This document shows positions 43,448-52,836 of a DNA stretch of 64,000 nucleotides, piece after piece; within the stretch, counting starts at the first letter, position 1, and the number at the start of each line of letters is the position of its first letter. The translations under genes were made by a program, and so were the position numbers. The stretch comes from Mycolicibacter hiberniae (GTDB lineage: Bacteria > Actinomycetota > Actinomycetes > Mycobacteriales > Mycobacteriaceae), in NCBI RefSeq assembly GCF_010729485.1, contig NZ_AP022609.1:372001-436000 (forward strand), given 5' to 3'. Below the pieces are notes generated by a model. The model was not told where the DNA came from. It saw only the letters and a list, made by a program, of their open reading frames with translations, and searched no databases.

Positions 43448-44905
43448 GTGATCGGCGGCAAACCCGGCTCCAACCCGACGCGCGACCTTTTGCGGGTCGC
43501 CTTCGCCCCGTCGGTCGTGGCGTTGACGGTCATCGCAGCGGTGACGCTGCTGCAGTTGCTGATCGCGAACAGCGACATGACCGGCGCGTCGGGCGCCATC
43601 GCCAGCATGTGGCTGGGCGTGCATCAGGTGCCGATCTCCATCGGCGGCCGGGAACTGGGCGTCCTGCCGCTGATGCCGGTGCTGCTGATGGTGGCCGGAA
43701 CCGCGCGCACCACGGCGCAGGCGACGGCCCCGGGCGCCTCGTGGTTCGTCACCCGCTGGATCGTGGCCTCGGCGCTGGGGGGCCCGCTGCTGATCGCGGC
43801 TGTCTCGCTGGCGATCATCCACGACGCGGCGTCGGTCATCACCGAACTGCAGACCCCGAATGCGCTGGGCGCCTTCGCCCACGTCCTCGGCGTGCACGCG
43901 ATCGGCGCGGCGCTCGGTGTGGGGACCCGGGTGGGCCGGCGGGCGCTGGCGGAGTTGCGTCTTCCGGATTGGCTGGGGGACTCGGTGCGGGCCGCGGTGG
44001 CCGGCTTGCTGGCGCTGTTCGGCCTGGCCGGGGCGGTGACAGTGCTCTCGCTGATCTGGCACTGGGGCACCATGGACGAGCTCTACGCGATCACCGATTC
44101 CCTGTTCGGTCAGCTCAGCCTGACCCTGCTGGCCGTGCTGTATGTGCCCAACGTGTTGGTGGGCGCGACCGCGATGGCGGTCGGCTCCAGCGCGCACATC
44201 GGGCCCGCGATATTCAGCGCTTTCACCGTGCTGGGTGGCGACATTCCGGCACTGCCCATCCTGGCCGCAGCGCCCACGCCTCCCCTGGGGCCGGCGTGGG
44301 TGGCGCTGCTCATCATTGGGGCCGCCTCCGGGGTGGCCGTCGGGCAGCAGTGCGCCCGCCGGCCGCTGCCGCTGGGCCCGGCGTTGGCCAAGGTGGCCGC
44401 AGCGGCCCTGATTGCGGCGGTGGTGATGGCGCTGCTCGGCTTTGCCGGTGGGGGGCCGCTGGGCAACTTCGGTGACGTCGGGGTGGATCAGCTGACCTTC
44501 GGGCCGGCGGTGTTCGGATGGTTCGCCGCGATCGGCGCGCTGACGGTGGTGATGATCGGGGGCGTCCGGGCCGACGCGGTGGTGTCGCCGCAGCGAGTAT
44601 TGCCGCCGGCCCCGGTGCGCCCCGCCGGCCCGGTCGCCGAGCCGGGCGGTCCAGTCGCCGAACCGAGCCCGGCGCCGGCTGCCGAGGATCCGCCCGGGGA
44701 ACTCTTCGAGCCCGAGGAGATGTTCGACGCCGACTTCGAACCGGAGTTCGCCCCGGAGCAGGTGGCGCAGGACGTCGAGGTGAATTGGCCGCCGGCACCG
44801 GAGCCGTCGCGCAGGGTCCAGGCCCATGCGCCGACCGAGCCGCCCGGGCCGCTGGAAGACCCGGAAGACCTCATGTTCACCGACGACGACGGATACGACC
44901 GCTAA
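43448..44905 (+). CDS. perM: PerM-like integral membrane protein (Rv0955 family, DUF6350)
   Basis: 485 residues from GTG 43448; TAGCGT (43435-43440) seven bases before it suits a leaderless start, and GTG 43439 lies inside that element. About nine to ten transmembrane helices span residues 20-380 (for example [19 protein letters not shown] and [20 protein letters not shown]), then an acidic, Pro-rich cytoplasmic tail ([20 protein letters not shown]). M. tuberculosis PerM is needed for division and persistence under low Mg2+ and supports FtsB. Order between the Rv0954 homologue and purN confirms the assignment. Confidence 0.88.
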   Translation: MIGGKPGSNPTRDLLRVAFAPSVVALTVIAAVTLLQLLIANSDMTGASGAIASMWLGVHQVPISIGGRELGVLPLMPVLLMVAGTARTTAQATAPGASWFVTRWIVASALGGPLLIAAVSLAIIHDAASVITELQTPNALGAFAHVLGVHAIGAALGVGTRVGRRALAELRLPDWLGDSVRAAVAGLLALFGLAGAVTVLSLIWHWGTMDELYAITDSLFGQLSLTLLAVLYVPNVLVGATAMAVGSSAHIGPAIFSAFTVLGGDIPALPILAAAPTPPLGPAWVALLIIGAASGVAVGQQCARRPLPLGPALAKVAAAALIAAVVMALLGFAGGGPLGNFGDVGVDQLTFGPAVFGWFAAIGALTVVMIGGVRADAVVSPQRVLPPAPVRPAGPVAEPGGPVAEPSPAPAAEDPPGELFEPEEMFDADFEPEFAPEQVAQDVEVNWPPAPEPSRRVQAHAPTEPPGPLEDPEDLMFTDDDGYDR

Positions 44906-44991
44906 AAAGAGGACTTCGGTCCCTTATATATGGGGCCGCCGGCTGATCGGATGGAGGGTGCCGCCCGTCCCACCGCCAGCCAGGGGCCGAC

Positions 44992-45462
44992 ATGACCGAC
45001 GTCGTCAGTACGCAACCCGCCGAGGTGAACCTCCCGTGCAGCACCGGGCGGCCCAGCCTGCGCATGCTGGCCGGTGCCCGGGCGGAGATGCTGGCCGGGC
45101 GCATTGTGCCGCCGAGCCATGAGCCGGTGCTCGACGTCGTCGCGCTGATCTGGGTGGATGGCGTTGAGACGGGGTTGGCGATGAGCGAGCCGCCAGCGGG
45201 GACACTCGGCCTGACCGACGACCTGGCGGAGGCCCTCTACGACGAGCTGGCCGGCGCGGGGTTCTGCAGCGAATACGCCGAGTTCCCGGAGTTGGACGAC
45301 CCCGACTTCCAGGAGCTGGCATCCCGCCGGGTCGGCAAGCTCGCCAAGGCCGTCCAGCCGATCGGCCATCCGGACGTGACTTGGGACATGGCCGAGATCT
45401 GGACGGACGGTGTGGCGGCCGCGCTGCGGGTCGTCCGCCGGGGGGCGCAGCACCGGCCCTGA
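44992..45462 (+). CDS. hypothetical acidic protein
   Basis: 156 residues, acidic, without transmembrane segments or a domain I recognise. Segments such as GRPSLRMLAGARAEMLAGRI and LDDPDFQELASRRVGKLAKA look like a small globular alpha/beta protein. AGGGGCCGAC precedes the ATG, and an AT-rich TTATATAT patch (44934-44941) could be its -10. It sits between perM and purN, where M. tuberculosis has nothing that I recall. Confidence 0.6.
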   Translation: MTDVVSTQPAEVNLPCSTGRPSLRMLAGARAEMLAGRIVPPSHEPVLDVVALIWVDGVETGLAMSEPPAGTLGLTDDLAEALYDELAGAGFCSEYAEFPELDDPDFQELASRRVGKLAKAVQPIGHPDVTWDMAEIWTDGVAAALRVVRRGAQHRP

Positions 45463-45571
45463 CGTCCGGGGATCGGGGTCCGGGCGGGTCGGAACGCGCC
45501 GGCCCGGCGCCGACGGCGCTGCGGGGCCGCGTCGTCACCGCAGGGCGGTGCAACCATTAGGCTCAGTCACC

Positions 45572-46198
45572 GTGCAACCGATCCATGTGGCTCCCAGCGT
45601 CCCCGCCCGGCTGGTGGTGCTGGCGTCGGGCACCGGGTCGCTGCTCGAGTCGCTGCTGGCCGCAGCGGTGGCCGACTATCCCGCGCGGGTGGTCGCCGTC
45701 GGCACCGACCGGGACTGCCGCGCGGTCCAGATCGCCGAGGCGGCCGGCCTGCCGGTGTTCACCGTGCGGATGGGTGACTATCCGAACCGGGCGGCATGGG
45801 ATCTGGCCCTGACGGAGGCCACCGCGGCGCACAGCCCCGACCTGGTGGTCTCGGCCGGATTCATGAAAATCCTCGGATCGCACTTCCTGTCCCGATTTCT
45901 GGGGCGCACCGTCAACACCCACCCGGCGCTGCTGCCGGCGTTTCCGGGTGCGCACGCAGTACCTGACGCGCTGGCCTACGGGGTCAAAGTCACCGGCTGC
46001 ACCGTGCATCTGGTGGACGCTGGAACCGACACCGGGCCGGTGCTGGCCCAGGAGCCCGTCGCCGTGCTCGACGGCGACGACGAAGACACTCTGCATGAAC
46101 GAATCAAGACAGTGGAGCGCAAGCTCCTGGTGGACGTGCTGGCCGCCTTGGCGACCGGTGGCGTGACCTGGACCGGACGAAAGGCAACCCTAGGATGA
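45572..46198 (+). CDS. purN: phosphoribosylglycinamide formyltransferase
   Basis: 208 residues from GTG 45572. TAGGCT (45558-45563) eight bases upstream fits a leaderless start; the upstream frame is open but lacks other signals. It transfers the formyl group of 10-formyl-THF to GAR in purine synthesis. Signatures: [18 protein letters not shown] (phosphate loop), [13 protein letters not shown], the catalytic [14 protein letters not shown], and [19 protein letters not shown] with the catalytic Asp. Its stop overlaps purH as ATGA. Confidence 0.96.
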   Translation: MQPIHVAPSVPARLVVLASGTGSLLESLLAAAVADYPARVVAVGTDRDCRAVQIAEAAGLPVFTVRMGDYPNRAAWDLALTEATAAHSPDLVVSAGFMKILGSHFLSRFLGRTVNTHPALLPAFPGAHAVPDALAYGVKVTGCTVHLVDAGTDTGPVLAQEPVAVLDGDDEDTLHERIKTVERKLLVDVLAALATGGVTWTGRKATLG

Positions 46199-47760
46199 CC
46201 GACGGCAAGCGACCGATTCGTCGGGCGTTGATCAGCGTCTACGACAAGACTGGACTGGTCGAGCTGGCCGCCGGCCTGCACGCCGCCGGCGTGGACATCG
46301 TCTCCACCGGATCGACAGCTAAGTCGATTGCGGCCAAGGGTATTCCGGTAACGCCGGTCGAGCAGGTGACCGGTTTCCCGGAGGTGCTCGACGGTCGAGT
46401 CAAGACGCTGCACCCGCGGGTGCACGCCGGTCTGCTCGCCGACCTGCGCAAGCCCGAGCATGCTGCGGCGCTCGAGGAGCTGGAGATCGACGCGTTCGAG
46501 CTGGTGGTGGTCAATCTGTACCCCTTCAGCGAGACCGTCGCGTCCGGGGCCGGCGAAGACGACTGCGTCGAGCAGATCGACATCGGGGGCCCCTCGATGA
46601 TCCGGGCGGCGGCCAAGAACCACCCGAGCGTGGCTGTGGTCGTCGATCCGCTGGGCTACGACGGGGTACTGGCCGCGGTCAAGGCCGGCGGATTCACCCT
46701 GGAACAGCGCAAGCGATTGGCGGCATTGGCGTTTCGGCACACCGCCGAATACGACGTCGCGGTTGCCGGCTGGATGACCTCGACGCTGGCGGCCGAGGAG
46801 CCGCAGCAGGACCTGCCGGAATGGTTCGGGCGCACCTACCGCCGCTCCGCGCAGCTGCGCTACGGCGAGAACCCACACCAGCAGGCCGCTCTCTACTGTG
46901 ACGGCAGCGCCTGGCCGGGCCTGGCCCAAGCGGAGCAGCTGCACGGAAAAGAGATGTCCTACAACAACTTCACCGATGCAGACGCGGCGTGGCGGGCCGC
47001 GTTCGATCACGAAGAGACATGCGTGGCCATCATCAAACACGCCAATCCGTGCGGTATCGCGATCTCGGCGATCTCGGTGGCCGACGCGCACCGCAAGGCC
47101 CACGAGTGCGACCCGTTGAGCGCGTTCGGCGGGGTGATCGCGGCCAACACCACGGTCAGCGTGGAGATGGCCGAGTACGTCAGCACCATCTTCACCGAGG
47201 TGATCGTCGCGCCCGCTTACGAGCCGGGTGCTGTCGAAATTCTGGCCCGCAAGAAGAACATTCGCGTGCTGTTGGCCTCCGAGCCGCTGCGCGGCGGCGC
47301 CGAGTGGCGTCAGATCAGCGGCGGCATGCTGATGCAGAGCCGCGACAGCCTCGACGCCTCCGGCGACAACCCGGTGAACTGGACGCTGGCCACCGGATCG
47401 CCCGCTGACCCGGCCACGCTGGCCGACCTGGTCTTCGCCTGGCGGGCCTGCCGTGCGGTCAAGTCCAACGCGATCGTCGTCGCGGGCGATGGAGCCACCA
47501 TCGGCGTGGGCATGGGACAGGTCAACCGCGTCGACGCGGCCCGGCTGGCCGTGGAGCGCGGCGGTGACCGGGTGGCCGGTGCGGTCGCGGCCTCCGATGC
47601 GTTCTTCCCGTTCCCCGACGGGCTGCAGACACTGACCGCGGCCGGGGTCAAGGCGATTGTGCATCCGGGCGGTTCGGTGCGCGACGACGAGGTGGCCGCG
47701 GCGGCCGCCGAGGCAGGCATCACCCTGTATCTGACCGGCGCGCGGCACTTCGCGCACTAG
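46195..47760 (+). CDS. purH: bifunctional AICAR formyltransferase / IMP cyclohydrolase
   Basis: 521 residues, standard length. The N-terminal MGS-like cyclohydrolase domain has [36 protein letters not shown] and [14 protein letters not shown]. The AICAR transformylase domain follows ([23 protein letters not shown] with the catalytic Lys-His pair, and DAFFPFPDG). It performs the last two steps to IMP. The ATGA overlap with purN shows translational coupling. Direct repeats GTCCAGCTGG (47761-47770, 47771-47780) follow the stop immediately, at the edge of an accessory block. Confidence 0.97.
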   Translation: MTDGKRPIRRALISVYDKTGLVELAAGLHAAGVDIVSTGSTAKSIAAKGIPVTPVEQVTGFPEVLDGRVKTLHPRVHAGLLADLRKPEHAAALEELEIDAFELVVVNLYPFSETVASGAGEDDCVEQIDIGGPSMIRAAAKNHPSVAVVVDPLGYDGVLAAVKAGGFTLEQRKRLAALAFRHTAEYDVAVAGWMTSTLAAEEPQQDLPEWFGRTYRRSAQLRYGENPHQQAALYCDGSAWPGLAQAEQLHGKEMSYNNFTDADAAWRAAFDHEETCVAIIKHANPCGIAISAISVADAHRKAHECDPLSAFGGVIAANTTVSVEMAEYVSTIFTEVIVAPAYEPGAVEILARKKNIRVLLASEPLRGGAEWRQISGGMLMQSRDSLDASGDNPVNWTLATGSPADPATLADLVFAWRACRAVKSNAIVVAGDGATIGVGMGQVNRVDAARLAVERGGDRVAGAVAASDAFFPFPDGLQTLTAAGVKAIVHPGGSVRDDEVAAAAAEAGITLYLTGARHFAH

Positions 47761-47790
47761 GTCCAGCTGGGTCCAGCTGGGACCCGTCAT

Positions 47791-49164
47791 TTAGGGCCCG
47801 TCGTCCTCGTCGCCGGAACCGTAGTCGCCCAGCAGTTTTTCGGGGTGGTGGTAGCGGTTGATGCGGGGTTGGCCGTGGTCGAGGTGCGGTGGGGGCAGGG
47901 TTTTGGTGGTGCCGTTGGGGTGTTTGCGGGTTTTCCAGCCGCCTGAGGTGATGAGTTGGTGGTGGGGGCCGCAGCGCAGGGTGAGGCCGTCGATGTCGGT
48001 GCGGCCGGTGCTGGCGTAGTCGGTGTCGTGGTGGACTTCGCAGAGGTAGCCGGGGATGGGGCAGCCCGGGTGGGAACAGCCGCGCTCTTTGGCGTGCAAC
48101 ACGATGCGCTGTCCCGGTGTGGCCAGGCGTTTGGTGTGAAACAGGGCCAGTTCTTGAGCGCCGTGGTAGATCCGCAGGTAGTGGTGGGCGTGCGATGCCA
48201 TGGCGATGACGTCGGACATCGGCAGCCAGGTGCCGCCGCCGGTGTGGGCTTTGCCGGTGCCGGATTCCAGGTCGGTCAGGGTGGTGGAGACGATGAGGGT
48301 GGCCGGCAGGCCGTTGTGTTGGCCGAGGTCGCCGGAGGCCAGCAGGGCGCGGCCCATGGCGGTCAGGGCGTCGTGGTTGCGTTGTGCGGCGCTGCGGGTG
48401 TCGGTGTCGATGGCGGCTTGGCCGGGGGTGCCACTGGTGCAGGGGATGGCGTCGGTGGGGTTGCACATGCCGGGGGCGGCCCAGCGGGCCAGGACGGCGT
48501 CGAGGGTGGCGCGGGCCTGGGGGTCCAGGTGGCCGGTGATGGGGCTCATGCCGTCGCGGTCTTGGGAACCGAGGGTCAGCCCGCGGCGGCGGGCCCGCTG
48601 CTCGTCGGTGTGGTTGCCGTCGGGGTGTAGGTGGTCGGCCAGGCGCTGGGCGAGCTTGGTCAGCTCCTCGGGCCGGTAGTGCGTGGCCAGCTCGGTCAGG
48701 TGGCGTTCGGCGTGGGTGAGGGTGCCGGGGTCGATGTCGGGAGGCAGGTAGCTGAAGAAGGAGCGGATCACCGCGATGTGGGCGGGGCTGATCTGTCCGG
48801 CGCGTTGAGCGGCTGACACCGCGGGCAGCACCGGTTCCAGCGGTTCGCCGGTGAGGCTGCGCCGGGCACCGAGTTCGGCGGCCTCGGCGATGCGGCGCCC
48901 CGCCTCGCCCCGAGTCAGGTGCAGTTCGTCGGCGAGCACCCAGCGAGGTTTACCGCCGATCTCGGTGGGCTCGGTGGCGGCCACCCGGTTGACCAGAGGA
49001 TGTTCCAGTGCCGGCAACCGCCGCCGCAGCTTCTCGCAGCGCTGTAACAGTGCCAGGCATTCCCGCGGGGTCAGCGCCTCGAAGTCCAGATCCAGTGCCC
49101 GATCCAGGTCAGCTGAGAGTGCGTCGAAGACTTCGACGACCTCCTCGCGACCATTCGAACGCAT
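47791..49164 (-). CDS. HNH endonuclease-domain protein of the 13E12 repeat family (DUF222)
   Basis: 457 residues. The N-terminal two thirds are the DUF222 domain ([20 protein letters not shown], then [20 protein letters not shown]). The C-terminal HNH motif carries its zinc/metal residues: [20 protein letters not shown] and then CGPHHQL. The 13E12 family occurs in several dispersed copies per mycobacterial genome and is often linked to insertions; its biological role is unproven. It lies between purH and an accessory operon where the conserved order would continue to the MoxR gene. Confidence 0.9.
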   Translation of the reverse strand: MRSNGREEVVEVFDALSADLDRALDLDFEALTPRECLALLQRCEKLRRRLPALEHPLVNRVAATEPTEIGGKPRWVLADELHLTRGEAGRRIAEAAELGARRSLTGEPLEPVLPAVSAAQRAGQISPAHIAVIRSFFSYLPPDIDPGTLTHAERHLTELATHYRPEELTKLAQRLADHLHPDGNHTDEQRARRRGLTLGSQDRDGMSPITGHLDPQARATLDAVLARWAAPGMCNPTDAIPCTSGTPGQAAIDTDTRSAAQRNHDALTAMGRALLASGDLGQHNGLPATLIVSTTLTDLESGTGKAHTGGGTWLPMSDVIAMASHAHHYLRIYHGAQELALFHTKRLATPGQRIVLHAKERGCSHPGCPIPGYLCEVHHDTDYASTGRTDIDGLTLRCGPHHQLITSGGWKTRKHPNGTTKTLPPPHLDHGQPRINRYHHPEKLLGDYGSGDEDDGP

Positions 49165-49287
49165 GTGCTAATAGTAGCGGCGACCACCGACAAGTCACTG
49201 CACTCATCCACAGCCAAAACTGCAGTGACGCAAGTGATTAGAGTGACCATCGCCCACCGGAGAGGCTCGGCGGCCGGGCGTCGACTC

Positions 49288-49318
49288 TTGACAGAAAGAT
49301 TGTAGGCGCTCACTATCT
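49288..49318 (+). promoter_or_regulatory. promoter with overlapping imperfect palindrome (amidohydrolase-TetR operon)
   Basis: TTGACA (49288-49293), a 17-base spacer and CACTAT (49311-49316) suggest a promoter. It is overlapped by AGATnGTnnGCGCnnACnATCT at 49297-49318, where 16 of 22 positions are symmetric. A TetR repressor encoded by the second gene of the operon is the natural candidate to bind it. Confidence 0.6.
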
Positions 49319-49345
49319 ATCTCAACTTCGAAGTGGGGAGACGTC

Positions 49346-51121
49346 GTGGCCTATGACGTGATCATTCGTAACGGACTGTGGTTCGACGGGCTGGGCAACG
49401 TCCCCCAGGTCCGCACCCTGGGCATCCGCGGCGGTGTGGTCGCCGACATCGCCGCGGGGGAGCTGGACGAGAGCGGCTGCCCGGAGGTGATCGACGCGGC
49501 CGGCAAGTGGGTGGTGCCGGGCTTCATCGACGTGCACACCCACTATGACGCCGAGGTGCTGCTGGACCCGGGTCTGCGGGAGTCGGTGCGTCACGGCGTC
49601 ACCACGGTGCTGCTGGGTAACTGCTCGCTGTCGACGGTGTACGCCGAGTCCGAGGACGCCGCCGACCTGTTCAGCCGGGTCGAGGCGGTCCCGCGCAAGT
49701 TCGTCCTGGACGCGCTGCAGTCCAAGAAAACCTGGTCGACGCCCGCCGAGTACGTTCGCGCCCTCGAGGAATTGCCGCTCGGGCCCAATATCGGCTCCAT
49801 GCTTGGACATTCGGATCTGCGGACCGCGGTGCTCGGCTTGGACCGCGCCACCACCGAGGGCGTGGTGCCCACCGATGCCGAGCTGGAGAAGATGGCCGCG
49901 CTGCTCGACGACGGGCTGCAAGCCGGGCTGCTGGGAATGTCGGGGATGGACGCGCCGATCGACAAGCTCGACGGCGACCGGTTCCGGTCCCGGGCATTGC
50001 CGTCGACGTTCGCCACCTGGCGCGAGCGCCGCCGGTTGATCAAGGTCTTGCGCAAGCGCGGCCGGATGCTGCAGAGCGCGCCGGATGTCCGCAATCCCTG
50101 GACGGCTTTGAACTTCTTCCTGGCCAGCAGCGGAATGTTCGGGCGGCGGCGTGGAGTGCGGATGAGCCTGCTGGTCTCCGCCGACGCCAAGTCCGCACCG
50201 GGGGCGGTGCGGGTCTTCGGTCCCGGTGCCCGCCTGCTCAACGCGGTGCTCGGATCCAGCGTGCGATTCCAGCACCTGCCGGTGCCCTTCGAACTGTATT
50301 CCGACGGAATCGATCTGCCGGTGTTCGAGGAGTTCGGCGCGGGGACGGCCGCACTGCACCTGCGCGACCAGCTGGAGCGCAACGAGTTGCTGGCCGACAC
50401 CCAATACCGCCGCCGGTTCCGCAAAGCCTTCGATCGCAAGAAACTCGGACCGAGCTTGTGGCACCGCGATTTCCACGACGCGGTGATCGTCGAATGCCCG
50501 GATGCCGGCCTGATCGGCAAGAGTTTCGGGCAGATCGCCGACGAGCGCGGACTGCACCCCCTCGACGCGTTTCTGGATGTGTTGGTGGACAATGGTGAAC
50601 GTAACGTTCGCTGGACCACCGTGGTGGCCAACCACCGGCCCAAGCAGCTGGACAAGCTGGCCAACGAGCCGGTGATCCACATGGGCTTCTCCGACGCCGG
50701 CGCGCACCTGCGCAACATGGCCTTCTACAACTTCTCGCTGCGCCTGCTCAAGCGAGTGCGCGATGCCGAGGCGGCCGGGCGGCCCTTCATGAGCATCGAG
50801 CGGGCGGTGTACCGGCTGACCTCCGAAGTCGCCGACTGGTTCGGCTTGGCCGCCGGAACACTGCGCGAAGGAGACCGCGCCGACTTCGTGGTGATCGACC
50901 CGGCGGGCCTGACCGACGCGGTGGACGCCTATCACGAGGAGAAGGTGCCGTTCTACGGGAACTTGAGCCGCATGGTCAACCGCAACGACGACGCCGTCGT
51001 GGCGACCGGGGTGGGCGGGGCCGTGGTGTTCCGCAAGGGGCAGTTCTGTGACGGCTACGGCGAGACGCTGAAGTCGGGCCGTTTCCTGGGCGCCGGATCA
51101 CCTGAGCTGCAAGCGGTATAG
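49346..51121 (+). CDS. amidohydrolase, D-aminoacylase family
   Basis: 591 residues. N-terminal IIRNGLWFDGLGNVP and VVPGFIDVHTHYDAE (HxH metal ligands) are typical of N-acyl-D-amino-acid deacylases; a metal-binding Asp appears in MGFSDAGAH, and the small beta-domain closes with GDRADFVVIDPAGL. It likely hydrolyses an N-acyl amino acid or related amide; the substrate is unknown. The ATG at 49346 has AGTGGGGAGA upstream. It is the first gene of an operon with a TetR regulator three bases downstream. Confidence 0.85.
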   Translation: MAYDVIIRNGLWFDGLGNVPQVRTLGIRGGVVADIAAGELDESGCPEVIDAAGKWVVPGFIDVHTHYDAEVLLDPGLRESVRHGVTTVLLGNCSLSTVYAESEDAADLFSRVEAVPRKFVLDALQSKKTWSTPAEYVRALEELPLGPNIGSMLGHSDLRTAVLGLDRATTEGVVPTDAELEKMAALLDDGLQAGLLGMSGMDAPIDKLDGDRFRSRALPSTFATWRERRRLIKVLRKRGRMLQSAPDVRNPWTALNFFLASSGMFGRRRGVRMSLLVSADAKSAPGAVRVFGPGARLLNAVLGSSVRFQHLPVPFELYSDGIDLPVFEEFGAGTAALHLRDQLERNELLADTQYRRRFRKAFDRKKLGPSLWHRDFHDAVIVECPDAGLIGKSFGQIADERGLHPLDAFLDVLVDNGERNVRWTTVVANHRPKQLDKLANEPVIHMGFSDAGAHLRNMAFYNFSLRLLKRVRDAEAAGRPFMSIERAVYRLTSEVADWFGLAAGTLREGDRADFVVIDPAGLTDAVDAYHEEKVPFYGNLSRMVNRNDDAVVATGVGGAVVFRKGQFCDGYGETLKSGRFLGAGSPELQAV

Positions 51122-51124
51122 CGC

Positions 51125-51712
51125 GTGGCCAGAACCCAGCAGCAGCGCCGCGAAGCCACTGTCGCCGGCTTACTCGACGCCAGTATCGCCACCATCGCCG
51201 AGATCGGCTACGCCCGGGCGTCGGCCAAGGTGATCGCTGCGCGGGCCGGGGTCTCCGACGGGGCCTTGTTTCGGCATTTCGCCACCATGGGCGACTTCAT
51301 GGCGGCCACCGCGCGGGAGGTGCTGCGGCGTCAGCTTGAGCAGTTCGACAAGCAGGTGGCGCAGATCCCCGCGGAGGTGCCCGCACTGGAAGCGGTGCTG
51401 TCGGTGCTGCGTGACCTGACCGCGAACTCCACCAACGCGGTGCTCTACGAACTGCTGATCGCCGCGCGCACCGACGACAAGCTGCGTGCGGTGCTGCGCG
51501 ACGTGCTGGCCGAATACGGCGACAAGATCTGCGACACCGCCAGGGCGCTGCCCGCCGCCGACGCTTTTCCGCCGGAGGTATTCCCGAATGTGGTTGCCCT
51601 GCTGACCAATACCTTCGACGGGGCGGCGATCGTCGGCGCGGTCCTGCCGCAGCCGGAGATCGAGGCCAAGCGCATTCCGCTGCTGCTCACCCTGTTGGCC
51701 GGCGAGGTCTAG
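51125..51712 (+). CDS. TetR-family transcriptional regulator
   Basis: 195 residues. The N-terminal helix-turn-helix reads TIAEIGYARASAKVIAARAG, continuing VSDGALFRHFATMGDFMAA, a clear TetR DNA-binding domain; the remaining helices form the ligand and dimer part. The GTG start follows the amidohydrolase stop by three bases. It probably represses its own operon through the palindrome at 49297-49318. Confidence 0.88.
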   Translation: MARTQQQRREATVAGLLDASIATIAEIGYARASAKVIAARAGVSDGALFRHFATMGDFMAATAREVLRRQLEQFDKQVAQIPAEVPALEAVLSVLRDLTANSTNAVLYELLIAARTDDKLRAVLRDVLAEYGDKICDTARALPAADAFPPEVFPNVVALLTNTFDGAAIVGAVLPQPEIEAKRIPLLLTLLAGEV

Positions 51713-51722
51713 AAACCGCCGT

Positions 51723-52754
51723 TCAGGCGCTTTCGGGGTCGGCCCACCTCGGCCCGGGTTGCTCGCAGCCGGTGAGGTAGCCGACGAAGTCGGCGATCTC
51801 TTCGACCGCCCGGCGAGCGTCGGGGTTGACGTCGAAGCTGAGCTGGAACATGTGCAAAGCGCGATCCCAGATCTGAACCCAGTTCGGCACACCGGCGGCG
51901 GTGAGTTTGTCGGCCAGCACAAAGGCGTCGTTGCGCAGCATCTCGTCGTTGCCGACCTGCAGCAGGAACGGTCCCAGTCCGCGCAGCTCCGCCTCGGGCG
52001 GCATCACCGGCAGCTCGCGCGTGCCGTTCACCGTGGCGAACACCCGGTAGATGAACATGAACGCCATGAACGGAAAGAACGGGTCGCGGTGGGTGCGCGC
52101 AGCCTGGCGCTTGATCTCCATGTCCGCGGAGGTCAGCGGTGACATCAGCACCTGACCGGCGGGCGCCGGAAGCCCGGCGTCGCGTGCGGCGAGCGCGGTG
52201 TTGACCGCCATCAGACCACCCGCCGAATCCCCGGCCACCACAATGCGATCCGCGGTGAATCCAGCCTCCAGCACATGCCGGTAGGCGCACAGCCCGTCGG
52301 CGACGGCCTCGTCGATACCGGCCAGCGGCGCCAGCCGGTAGCCGACGTTGAACACCTTCGCGCCGGTGGCTTCGGAGAGCTTGCTGGCGAAGCGGCGGTG
52401 CGAGTTGAGGCCGAGGGTCACCAGCGCCGAACCGTGGAAGTACACGATCGCCCGGTCCGAGTCGCGGGCGCCGGGGGCCACGACCCATTCCGCCGGGCAG
52501 TCGGTCAGCCGCAGCGGCGTCACCTCGGTCCCCGGCAGCGCGCGAATGTAGCGCAGCGGCTGGTCGATGAGGTCCAGCCGGGCCCGTTGCATTGCGGCCG
52601 GCCAGAATCGGTTGACGACCAGACCGATCAGCGTCAGCGCTGCGATCGAGGTGCGCAAAAAGATCGCGGCGGCCACCGCCAGTACGCGGGCCTGCCAGGA
52701 AGCCGGACCGAAATACGTCTGAGCCGGTCGTTCACGCCAATCCGGTAGGTGCAC
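51723..52754 (-). CDS. alpha/beta hydrolase, hormone-sensitive-lipase (HSL) type
   Basis: 343 residues from GTG 52754; TACCAT on the minus strand seven bases upstream fits a leaderless start, and a longer frame would run into the divergent MoxR gene. A hydrophobic N-terminal helix (LAVAAAIFLRTSIAALTLIG) anchors or exports it. YFHGSALVTLG is the oxyanion motif (HGS in place of the HGG of classic HSL), GDSAGG holds the nucleophile Ser, and the Asp/His of the triad fall near VQIWDRALHMFQL. An esterase or lipase is likely. It is convergent with the TetR gene. Confidence 0.85.
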   Translation of the reverse strand: MHLPDWRERPAQTYFGPASWQARVLAVAAAIFLRTSIAALTLIGLVVNRFWPAAMQRARLDLIDQPLRYIRALPGTEVTPLRLTDCPAEWVVAPGARDSDRAIVYFHGSALVTLGLNSHRRFASKLSEATGAKVFNVGYRLAPLAGIDEAVADGLCAYRHVLEAGFTADRIVVAGDSAGGLMAVNTALAARDAGLPAPAGQVLMSPLTSADMEIKRQAARTHRDPFFPFMAFMFIYRVFATVNGTRELPVMPPEAELRGLGPFLLQVGNDEMLRNDAFVLADKLTAAGVPNWVQIWDRALHMFQLSFDVNPDARRAVEEIADFVGYLTGCEQPGPRWADPESA

Positions 52755-52770
52755 GGTACCGATGGTACCG
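52754..52770. promoter_or_regulatory. palindrome over the hydrolase leaderless promoter
   Basis: CGGTACC-GAT-GGTACCG is a perfect 7-base inverted repeat covering the putative -10 and start codon of the hydrolase. It resembles the centre of the 23395-23419 palindrome (GGTACC-G-GGTACC), so related regulators may be involved. Confidence 0.4.
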
Positions 52771-52836
52771 GGTACTTGGGTCGGCGATAAGCCGGGAGGT
52801 CGTGACGGACCTTCGCGCCCGTCGTAGCGTGGAGTG

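Noticed and set aside
45976..47790. 604-codon open frame opposite purH and the end of purN
   Set aside because: Low-complexity shadow; purN-purH are textbook matches with coupled starts.
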